From contig CALZBV010000043.1 of the NCBI GenBank assembly GCA_945622055.1, positions 1 through 14,164 of the forward strand: 14,164 bases of DNA, written 5' to 3'. Every line of letters begins with the position of its first letter. The stretch's first letter is position 1. The notes under the pieces are model-generated. The model had not been told where the DNA came from. It ran no database searches and saw nothing but the letters and a program-made list of their open reading frames with translations. The position numbers were made by a program, and so were the translations under genes. The DNA comes from an uncultured Clostridia bacterium (lineage in GTDB: Bacteria; Bacillota; Clostridia; Lachnospirales; Lachnospiraceae). Below are positions 6,916 through 12,072 of the stretch, in pieces.

Positions 6916-7143
6916 TTATTCAGTGCAATGACTGAACGCTTCAATCTGATCAGCCGAGCAATTCGAAGCAAAGTCGCAATTGTTGATGTGTTTCAGAGCA
7001 TGAAGATATGCTTCGCATAATCGCTCTTGATTCAACCGTGAATTCAGAAAAACAGTATAGCTTCCGTCCTCATTCTTTGTGACGGCCTCTGCGACCTTTC
7101 CGGTCTTAAAGTCAATGTACTGTACAAATACATCATATGTCAT
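6916..7143 (-). CDS. Small HALKH-motif protein, ImmA/IrrE-like remnant
   Basis: A 75-aa protein directly after the repressor gene, overlapping its stop by 11 bp, which indicates translational coupling. AAGGGGG lies seven bases before the ATG. The sequence RLNQERLCEAYLHALKHI (residues 36-53) resembles the zinc-binding helix of ImmA/IrrE-type metallopeptidases, which sit beside phage-type repressors and cleave them. However, the HExxH motif reads HALKH: both histidines (48, 52) are kept but the catalytic Glu is Ala. Most of a full peptidase is absent, and three Cys in the tail (56, 62, 73) could take part in metal binding instead. It may be a small anti-repressor or repressor partner without protease activity. 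I know similar short phage/ICE proteins but no assigned function. Confidence 0.7.
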   Translation of the reverse strand: MTYDVFVQYIDFKTGKVAEAVTKNEDGSYTVFLNSRLNQERLCEAYLHALKHINNCDFASNCSADQIEAFSHCTE

Positions 7144-7534
7144 TCGTATTCCCCCTTGCTTCTTTTCGCTTTAACGCTAAGAGCATTTGGTGAACGGTTT
7201 GTATGTCTTCAGGCGATGCATCAATAGCCGCATCGAATAAGAGAGCAAGGTCTTTGTTACTAAAAATTTCCTGTGCTTTTTTTGCTGTAGCTGCATCAAG
7301 ATAATATGAATCATCTGAATGTTCGTCTAACAAGTCAGATTTACTTATACCAAAGAAATCAGCTATTTTTTGAATCTTGCCAGTACTAGGAATAATTTTA
7401 CCGACACACCATGTATTGAAAGTGGTTGGGCTGTATCCGAGTAACTTTGCTATTTCTTTTTGCTGTTTGTCTGACTGACTAATATAGTAATTCAAATTCT
7501 TTGAAAAAATTCTTTTTTGATCTTCGTCTGTCAT
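7133..7534 (-). CDS. XRE-family (CI-like) repressor
   Basis: A 133-aa DNA-binding repressor of the element's rightward promoter. The N-terminal helix-turn-helix is at about residues 24-60 (QQKEIAKLLGYSPTTFNTWCVGK, then IADFFGISKSDLL). The rest (about 70-133) is helical and probably dimerises; there is no LexA-like peptidase domain, so release must come from another factor. The start is the ATG at 7534, eight bases after AGGAGG. An in-frame GTG three codons earlier sits too close to that site. It faces the Cro-like gene across a 133-bp region containing both promoters and operators. It heads the operon with the HALKH protein, channel and TM2-HIRAN genes, so those are expressed when the element is repressed and integrated. 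Confidence 0.9.
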   Translation of the reverse strand: MTDEDQKRIFSKNLNYYISQSDKQQKEIAKLLGYSPTTFNTWCVGKIIPSTGKIQKIADFFGISKSDLLDEHSDDSYYLDAATAKKAQEIFSNKDLALLFDAAIDASPEDIQTVHQMLLALKRKEARGNTNDI

Positions 7535-7557
7535 GATAAACACCTCCTATTAAGTTC

Positions 7558-7586
7558 AGCATACTACAAAATAGGATTAAATTCAA
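7558..7586 (-). promoter_or_regulatory. Repressor/channel operon promoter with overlapping operator O2
   Basis: Minus strand: TTGAAT (7586-7581), 17 bp, TATGCT (7563-7558), with the repressor ATG at 7534. The sequence 7560-7578 reads CATACTA-N5-TAGGATT, a 12-of-14 match to the perfect operator elsewhere in the region with identical 5-bp spacing. It covers the -10 box, so the repressor or Cro-like protein can shut this promoter. Confidence 0.75.
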
Positions 7587-7615
7587 TAATAATCCGAAAA
7601 AAATAAAAAAATGTA

Positions 7616-7644
7616 TTGACAATCCTATTTTTTAGGATTATACT
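7616..7644 (+). promoter_or_regulatory. Rightward early promoter with operator O1 between -35 and -10
   Basis: TTGACA (7616-7621), 17 bp, TATACT (7639-7644). The spacer is almost entirely the 19-bp palindrome AATCCTA-N5-TAGGATT (7621-7639), so binding of the repressor and polymerase would be mutually exclusive. It drives the Cro-like gene 24 bp downstream and probably the whole replication operon. Confidence 0.85.
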
Positions 7645-7667
7645 AGGCGCATAAGGAGGAAATAAAA

Positions 7668-7880
7668 ATGATAAATATAATGCCGAAAATTAGTATTGCT
7701 GCAGCAAGAGTAAATGCAAATATGAACCAAAGAGAAATGGCGGAACGATTAGGGGTTGATGTTTCAACAGTATGTAATTGGGAAAAGGGAAAGTCAGAAC
7801 CAAATGTGTCTCAACTTAGGATTATTAGTCAGTTATCCGGAATACCTATGGATTTTATTTTTGTGCCTGAGCAATCCTAA
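7668..7880 (+). CDS. Cro-like XRE transcriptional regulator
   Basis: A 70-aa single-domain helix-turn-helix protein. The HTH spans about residues 19-46 (MNQREMAERLGVDVSTVCNWEKGKSEP), with a further helix LRIISQLSGIP. There is no dimerisation extension, as in Cro proteins. AAGGAGGA seven bases upstream supports the ATG at 7668; a second in-frame ATG at 7680 is further away. It is the first gene of the rightward operon and is divergent from the repressor, the standard arrangement of a phage-type switch. Its stop codon lies inside operator O3. Confidence 0.9.
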   Translation: MINIMPKISIAAARVNANMNQREMAERLGVDVSTVCNWEKGKSEPNVSQLRIISQLSGIPMDFIFVPEQS

Positions 7881-7891
7881 AATATAGGATT
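7873..7891. promoter_or_regulatory. Distal operator O3 at the end of the cro-like gene
   Basis: AATCCTA-N5-TAGGATT, the same arms and spacing as O1, overlaps the last codons and stop of the Cro-like gene, about 250 bp from O1. No T-run follows, so it is not a terminator, and I see no convincing promoter just after it. It may allow DNA looping between operators or a roadblock to transcription into the replication genes. Confidence 0.7.
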
Positions 7892-7957
7892 ACTCATTGA
7901 TACATAGGACATTCCACATAGCACATAGCTTGAAACAAAAGCAGGAAGGAGCAGCCT

Positions 7958-8134
7958 ATGGCAGTAGTAAAAGTATACCATGATCCGGGTCATGCAGTTG
8001 TGAGAATTCATGATGACTGCATCCAGCCGCCGGAAGTCCGGAAGCAGTTGCTCAAGGAGCTTGCACAAATCAGCTATAACATAGAGCTGAGATGGCATCA
8101 GAAGCAGATGGAGGAACAGAAGAAAACAGAGTAG
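7958..8134 (+). CDS. Small hypothetical protein, 58 aa
   Basis: An ORF with AAGGAG six bases before the ATG. The N-terminal half (VKVYHDPGHAVVRIHDDC) is probably a beta-hairpin; the C-terminal half from about residue 27 is a charged helix (VRKQLLKELAQ..., then RWHQKQMEEQKK). No Cys pairs beyond Cys21, no membrane segment. I do not recognise the family. It is the first gene after operator O3 and precedes a two-helix membrane miniprotein by 31 bp, so it belongs to the rightward early operon. The good ribosome site and compact, well-formed sequence make it a likely real gene. Confidence 0.7.
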   Translation: MAVVKVYHDPGHAVVRIHDDCIQPPEVRKQLLKELAQISYNIELRWHQKQMEEQKKTE

Positions 8135-8165
8135 CGCCGGGAAACCGGCAGAGAGGACAAGCAGG

Positions 8166-8363
8166 ATGAGCAAACGCAAGAAGATTGCATTATTTGCAGC
8201 GTTTATATGCGGAATGATTTGTTTCCTGAGAGTAATCGGTACCGCAGGAGAGCTGGAAACCGAGAGCATCAGTGCAGGACAAGCCGTAATTCAGTTTGGC
8301 ATAGGACTTGCGGGCATGGGAATTAGTTCAGTGGTGATTCGGATGCTGGAAAGAGAAGTATAA
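8166..8363 (+). CDS. Small two-helix membrane protein, 65 aa
   Basis: A short basic N-terminus (MSKRKK) leads into a hydrophobic segment (residues about 7-24) and, after an acidic loop (GELETESIS), a second one (about 39-60, FGIGLAGMGISSVVIRML). The tail REV is charged. The basic start suggests both ends inside. GAGAGGA stands about nine bases before the ATG. No family recognised; small two-helix proteins in phage-type early operons are often holin-like, exclusion or regulatory proteins, but nothing here decides between them. Confidence 0.65.
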   Translation: MSKRKKIALFAAFICGMICFLRVIGTAGELETESISAGQAVIQFGIGLAGMGISSVVIRMLEREV

Positions 8364-8716
8364 ACAAAGGAGAAAGCCGAAACGGAGTATCAAAAGCTCC
8401 GTATGCGCACGGATGGCGACCGGCGCACTGACGATGGCAAGCCGAAAGACATCTCAGGATACCGTGGGAGACATGGCGGCGAGTGCACCTGCCGGAATGT
8501 GCATGGATGGTCAACAGGTTTTCGTGATTTTTTAATGTGAAAAGTCACAAACACGGTATACATACGCCAGGAAAGAAGGAAACGTATGCGACAACGGGGA
8601 CCACCGGGAAATGGATAACGCGAGAGGTACCTCCAACAGCATATTACGTGGTTTGTCGTTATGGTGATACCGTCCTGCGGTCGTCACGCCGCAGGACGAT
8701 GAAGGAAGGGAGAAAA
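8364..8716 (+). other. 353-bp stretch without a secure gene
   Basis: Between the two-helix membrane protein and the next clear gene I see no complete gene with a good ribosome site. Two overlapping short frames are open: an ATG at 8413 to a stop at 8535 (40 codons) and an ATG at 8403 to 8540 (45 codons), neither with a well-placed ribosome site. A GTG at 8537 opens a frame in register with the gene at 8717; its product would include a plausible segment (YYVVCRYGDTVLRSS), so it may be an N-terminal extension or a decayed gene. The stretch also holds a strong hairpin at 8671-8698. Confidence 0.5.
8671..8698. repeat. Perfect 10-bp inverted repeat
   Basis: CGTCCTGCGG (8671-8680) and CCGCAGGACG (8689-8698) flank an 8-nt loop, 18 bp before the start of the gene at 8717. 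The GC-rich stem is very stable in RNA but lacks a T-run, so it is not an intrinsic terminator. It may control translation of the downstream gene or protect the mRNA. Confidence 0.7.
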
Positions 8717-8956
8717 ATGAAAATTGCACCGGTGCAACTGCAGGAGGCGCAGAGCTTTCCGGAATCAACACCGCCGAACCAGGCGGTAGAGGTTCACAGG
8801 ATACAAAATGGAAACCATATCTTTATCTATTATAAGGATTCAGAAGGAAACCTGTATTACAACACGGAGAGCGGCCTGAAGATAGCCAAAGAACTGGAAG
8901 AGGCACAGAGAAAATACAGAAAAGAAAAAATGAGCCAACCGGCGGCAACCGGTTGA
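8717..8956 (+). CDS. Small hypothetical protein, 79 aa
   Basis: The ATG at 8717 has AAGGGAG four bases upstream, better than the in-frame upstream GTG at 8537. The N-terminus (about 1-27) is low-structure and Pro/Gln-rich. The middle reads as a beta-meander (AVEVHRIQNGNHIFIYYKDSEGNLYYNTESG), and the tail is a charged helix (KELEEAQRKYRKEKM). I do not recognise a family. It lies between a strong hairpin and the two hairpins in front of the Rep gene, inside the rightward operon; its position makes a regulatory or Rep-accessory role possible but unproved. Confidence 0.6.
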   Translation: MKIAPVQLQEAQSFPESTPPNQAVEVHRIQNGNHIFIYYKDSEGNLYYNTESGLKIAKELEEAQRKYRKEKMSQPAATG

Positions 8957-8974
8957 CTCGTGAAGAACAAGATG

Positions 8975-9051
8975 TTGTGGTACATCATCTAGAAATACTG
9001 TACCACAAACGCGCGGAAAAGTCAAGTTTTGCAATGACGGAGGGCGCGTTT
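8975..9051. repeat. Two adjacent hairpins before the Rep gene (origin or control candidate)
   Basis: TTGTGGTAC (8975-8983) pairs perfectly with GTACCACAA (9000-9008) around a 16-nt loop. Directly next, AAACGCGC (9007-9014) pairs perfectly with GCGCGTTT (9044-9051) around a 29-nt loop, followed by TTTTCG. They lie 44 bp before the HUH Rep start. A double-strand origin for a rolling-circle Rep is often a hairpin near its gene; alternatively the second stem with its T-rich end could act as an attenuator of rep transcription. Confidence 0.5.
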
Positions 9052-9094
9052 TCGTAACTCTATAAACATATTAAAGTTAGGTACAGGGTACAAG

Positions 9095-9874
9095 ATGTAT
9101 AGACTGAAAAAATACAGCTTTAAGAGAAGTACAGACTATGAGTATTCGTATGCAGGGAACTACGGGGCGAAGGGCGAAAAGAGAGCCAAGCGGGAAAAGC
9201 CGACACCGGAGCAGATTCAAAAGCAGAACCAGCATAACCGGGAGAAGAAAATGTGGAGGCTCATGCGGGCCAACTTTGACGAAGGGGACCTGTGGACAAC
9301 GCTGAAATATCCGAAGGGTATCCGGCCGCCGGTGGAACAGATCAAGAAGGAAATGCAGACGATGTTCAGAAAGCTCCGGACGGCATACAAGGCGAGGGGA
9401 GCTCCATTGAAATTTATTTACCGCATGGAAATCGGAGAGCGGGGAGGCATCCACATACACATGGTTATCAACCGGATTCAGGATACGGACAAGCTGATTG
9501 CATCCGCATGGAAGAATCCGGTAAATCTGACACCGATGTATAAGCAGGGAGAGTTCCGGGATTTGGCATCATATCTGGTCAAGCAACCGGAGGAGGTCGA
9601 AGAGCAGCTGTCACTATTTGACACTGAGGACAAGAAGAAACTATTGGCGGTATCATCGAGCAGAAATCTGATCCGGCCGGAGCCGGAGGTAAAAGAGTAC
9701 ACGAGACGCACTATGCGGAGGATTTTGGAAAAAGGACCGGAGCCATCGGATGGATACTACATAGATGTTGACACGGTTTATAGCGGAGTCAACCCATATA
9801 CAGGCGAAAGCTACTTTGGGTATACAGAGGTAAAACTAGATAAGAAACTGGGAAAGGGGGATAGAGATGGATAA
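9095..9874 (+). CDS. HUH-endonuclease replication initiator (rolling-circle Rep-like)
   Basis: A 259-aa protein expected to nick one strand at an origin and stay linked to the 5' end by a tyrosine, starting rolling-circle replication of the excised element. The three motifs occur in order: motif I LWTTLKYP (residues 66-73), motif II IHIHMV with metal-binding His120 and His122, and motif III ASYLVK with Tyr160 and a Lys three residues on. The organisation resembles the ORF2/G2P-type Rep domain found in many Firmicutes elements and filamentous phages. A basic N-terminus (about 25-60) precedes it; the tail after 165 is less conserved. The ribosome site is weak (AGGG, six bases from the ATG at 9095). 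It is followed, overlapping by eight bases, by a 35-aa ORF. No helicase domain, so it needs a host helicase. Confidence 0.82.
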   Translation: MYRLKKYSFKRSTDYEYSYAGNYGAKGEKRAKREKPTPEQIQKQNQHNREKKMWRLMRANFDEGDLWTTLKYPKGIRPPVEQIKKEMQTMFRKLRTAYKARGAPLKFIYRMEIGERGGIHIHMVINRIQDTDKLIASAWKNPVNLTPMYKQGEFRDLASYLVKQPEEVEEQLSLFDTEDKKKLLAVSSSRNLIRPEPEVKEYTRRTMRRILEKGPEPSDGYYIDVDTVYSGVNPYTGESYFGYTEVKLDKKLGKGDRDG

Positions 9875-9974
9875 GTATACGATATTTGACCTTCTGGTAC
9901 TGTATCAATATGGATTGCGTGTGGACATAAACGACGGGCATATTGTACGGATTAGCACAGAGGAGGAAGAATGA
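9867..9974 (+). CDS. 35-aa ORF coupled to rep and the RNase H-like gene
   Basis: The ATG at 9867 overlaps the last codons of rep (stop at 9874) and has AAGGGGG about six bases upstream. Its TGA (9972-9974) overlaps the next ATG (9971) as ATGA, so all three are translationally coupled. The peptide is amphipathic at first (YTIFDLLVLYQYGLRV), then acidic at the end (STEEEE). No family recognised. The tight packing on both sides is the main evidence that it is a real gene. Confidence 0.6.
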   Translation: MDKYTIFDLLVLYQYGLRVDINDGHIVRISTEEEE

Positions 9975-10396
9975 AACGGGTAAATATCTATATTGCGACA
10001 TCGAACCGGTCACCAAAGCCGCAGGATGGTATAGGAATCTATATTCTGGAGGCTATCACTTCAAAAGGACCGGCAACGGTTACAAAGGAAATCGCGATAA
10101 AAGAAGCGACAGCAAATCAGGCACAGCTACAGATTCTTGCAGATGCAATGGAGAGAATAAAAGAACCGTGCGAAATCTGCATTTATGCTGAAAACGGATA
10201 TTTGGCAGCGGTAGAGAACCTGACGGAGTGGAAGAAAAATGACTGGAAGACTACGCGGGGGAAGGAAGTGGCAAATAAGGAGCTGTGGATGAAAATTGAA
10301 GAGAAGTCGTGCGTACTGCAGAGCAACATTCAAACAAAGCACGAGTATAAAGGATGGCTCGAAGGAGAAATAAGGAGAAGATTGGAAAATGGATGA
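9971..10396 (+). CDS. RNase HI-like protein with altered active site
   Basis: A 141-aa single-domain protein that follows ribonuclease HI along its whole length: an initial beta-hairpin (VNIYIATS), the helix region after ATANQAQLQIL, ICIYAENGYLAAVENL and EWKKNDWKTTRGKEVANKELW, the last two being characteristic of RNase HI. The catalytic acids are changed: the Asp of FTDGS is Ala9, the Glu of NRxEL is Gln52, and the Asp of TDSxY is Glu74. With three of four acids altered, RNA cleavage is unlikely; hybrid or nucleic-acid binding is a better guess. GAGGAGG lies upstream within the preceding ORF. The stop overlaps the SSB-like gene start. Fold call good, inactivity inferred from residues alone. 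Confidence 0.75.
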   Translation: MKRVNIYIATSNRSPKPQDGIGIYILEAITSKGPATVTKEIAIKEATANQAQLQILADAMERIKEPCEICIYAENGYLAAVENLTEWKKNDWKTTRGKEVANKELWMKIEEKSCVLQSNIQTKHEYKGWLEGEIRRRLENG

Positions 10397-11045
10397 AAAC
10401 AGAGTGGGGCTGGTAGGGTATCTGAACAGCCGATCGAATCACACGAAGAAGATATACAACAAATCGTTGTATACGGTAACGATTAAAATTCCGCGCGAAA
10501 GCGGATGCATGGACATGGTTATGGTTATGGCACCCTGGGATGCATTTTGGGAATGGGAAGGAAGAAAGGTTTTCGATTTACTGCCGGGGGAAAAGGTGAT
10601 TGTTCAGGGCAGGATGCAGACACACAGGGACGTGAAAACAGGGAAATGCAAGGTATTTGTGTTGGCTGATTATGTAGCTCCGGCAGCGGAGCACGCAGAA
10701 ATTCAGAATACTGTACATTTGACCGGAATCATTGCAAACAATCCGTTTTTACGTGAATCGCACAAAGGAAAACGAATTTCGGATGTGATATTGAAGGTAC
10801 CGTCAGCATTTGCGGAAGGATTTTATTCGTTTGTTCCGGTTGTTACATGGGGACCGGTAGCAGAAAAAGTGCAGAAATACAAAGAGGGAAGAATCATTGA
10901 GATTGAGGGACGATACCAGAGCAGGGCATATAGAAAGAGACTGGAAGATGGGACACAGGAGAACCGGATTGCGTTCGAGATAAGCGCAAACATGATGAAA
11001 AAGAAAGGGTTCATTGAAAATATCAAGGAGGACAAAGATGTTTGA
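10389..11045 (+). CDS. Tandem-OB single-stranded-DNA-binding-like protein
   Basis: A 218-aa protein with two OB-fold-like units, residues about 4-96 and 107-203. The second shows SSB traits: NTVHLTGIIANNPF at the start, FVPVVTWGPVAEKVQKYKEG (like the SSB segment before the last strand) and IIEIEGRYQSRAY. The first has a parallel layout (NRVGLVGYLNSR, then GEKVIVQGRMQ). It would coat single strands made by the neighbouring Rep during replication. There is no acidic SSB tail ending in the usual DIPF, so interaction with host proteins by that route is missing. The ATG at 10389 overlaps the previous stop; AAGGAG is 11 bases upstream, slightly far. The gene overlaps the next one by eight bases. 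Confidence 0.8.
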   Translation: MDENRVGLVGYLNSRSNHTKKIYNKSLYTVTIKIPRESGCMDMVMVMAPWDAFWEWEGRKVFDLLPGEKVIVQGRMQTHRDVKTGKCKVFVLADYVAPAAEHAEIQNTVHLTGIIANNPFLRESHKGKRISDVILKVPSAFAEGFYSFVPVVTWGPVAEKVQKYKEGRIIEIEGRYQSRAYRKRLEDGTQENRIAFEISANMMKKKGFIENIKEDKDV

Positions 11046-11526
11046 TAATTTTGGAGAGTTTGACTCCGCAGAAGAACTGAATGGAGTGGCAGCGGAACAG
11101 CTGGCCAAAGGAGATACAGATGCAATATATGAGCTGGCCAAGGAAAACGGAATCGATGTTGAGGAAGCAGATGATTATATCGACGGGCTTACAAAGGAGC
11201 TGTGCGGCCCGATCATGGCAGCAAACGGAAAGCTTGATGTAGAAGAAGCGGAGCTTAAGCCGTATGAAATCATGAAGGACTGGGTGCAGTATATCCGTGC
11301 GCGCTGTTTAGAGGTACCGGAGATGGCATTGGCGGTACGCAGAAAAGGGAAGACCTTGCGCGGATGCATTGCAGCGCTCTTAAAGTGGAGCTTTGCCAAT
11401 GCGAAGGATGTAGACAAGGACATCATAAAGGCAGCGGGGATTTCAGCTCCGAGAGTAACCCTTGGCATTCCGGGCATGGGGCAGGCCAAGAAGATCATCA
11501 CAGAATATTACATGGGGGTGAAGTGA
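11038..11526 (+). CDS. Acidic hypothetical protein of the replication module
   Basis: A 162-aa protein. The start is the ATG at 11038, with AAGGAGG six bases away; an upstream in-frame ATG at 11014 has none. The N-terminal third is acidic (FGEFDSAEELNG, DVEEADDYIDGLTKELC). The rest is helical: a block around residues 60-75 (ANGKLDVEEAELKPYE), AVRRKGKTLRGCIAALLKWSF (about 100-120) and a final GIPGMGQAKKIITEYYMG. I know this type from clostridial mobile elements near PcfJ-like genes, where the usual partner is called PcfK, but the match to PcfK itself is not clear. It may be an adaptor for the SSB-like protein. It ends in a single TGA directly before the next ORF, in the same frame. Confidence 0.65.
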   Translation: MFDNFGEFDSAEELNGVAAEQLAKGDTDAIYELAKENGIDVEEADDYIDGLTKELCGPIMAANGKLDVEEAELKPYEIMKDWVQYIRARCLEVPEMALAVRRKGKTLRGCIAALLKWSFANAKDVDKDIIKAAGISAPRVTLGIPGMGQAKKIITEYYMGVK

Positions 11527-12072
11527 TTGATAGCATATAAAGGATTTAACAAGGACTTAATATGCACAAGAGGAAAAGGGAGTTATAAATACGAGGTCGG
11601 AAAAACCTACAAAGAAAGCACAGCAAAGTGTGCCAGTACTGGATTTCACTGCGTGGAGGAGCCTATCGAAGTGCTTACATGGTACAGAGGGAAAGATGAC
11701 AGGTATTGTGTAGTAAACGCCGGCGGGGACGTACACGAGGACGGATGCAATAAAATATCCTGTACGGAGATGACAATCCTGAAAGAGATTACACTACAGC
11801 AGCTCGGAGCACTGGAGTGCAGGTGGCTACAGGAGCATCCGGAGCGAAAGTACAGCAGTCACGTGGTGAAGAATTCCGGTACAGCAGAAAAAGACGGAAT
11901 CGTAATTGTACGCGGAAAGAATCCGAAGGCAGCGGGAGCACTTGGGGCTACAATCTTTTTACTAAAAGAGGGCAAGGCAGGAGTCATAACAGAGGCCGGA
12001 GCCTATGAGATAGACGGGAAAGAGTTTTTACCAGATGTATTCTACCGTGTAGATGGGAGGCGGTGCAAATGA
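11527..12072 (+). CDS. Hypothetical protein (AYKGF type) with TTG start
   Basis: A 181-aa protein whose N-terminus (IAYKGFNKDLICT, then TGFHCVEEPIEVL) matches a widespread phage/element family that begins with M-x-AYKGF and has a conserved FHC motif, function unknown. That similarity fixes the start at the TTG at 11527, with GGGGGTG (11514-11520) six bases upstream. A Gly-rich middle part (VVNAGGDVHEDGCNKISCTEMTILKEI) is typical of these proteins. The gene begins right after the upstream stop (TGA-TTG, same frame), so the two are tightly coupled. Its last base pairs overlap the PcfJ-like ATG. Cys 35 and 42 flank the FHC region. A protein that would accompany the element's replication genes; role unknown. 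Confidence 0.72.
   Translation: MIAYKGFNKDLICTRGKGSYKYEVGKTYKESTAKCASTGFHCVEEPIEVLTWYRGKDDRYCVVNAGGDVHEDGCNKISCTEMTILKEITLQQLGALECRWLQEHPERKYSSHVVKNSGTAEKDGIVIVRGKNPKAAGALGATIFLLKEGKAGVITEAGAYEIDGKEFLPDVFYRVDGRRCK

Noticed and set aside
7873..7891. Hairpin at the end of the Cro-like gene as a terminator
   Set aside because: No T-run follows and the arms equal the operator arms in the promoter region, so an operator explains it better.
7897..7925. Extra promoter after O3 (TTGATA at 7897-7902)
   Set aside because: No acceptable -10 hexamer at 16-18 bp spacing.
8537..8716. GTG-started extension of the gene at 8717
   Set aside because: No ribosome site at the GTG, while the ATG at 8717 has AAGGGAG. 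Kept only as part of the unexplained stretch.
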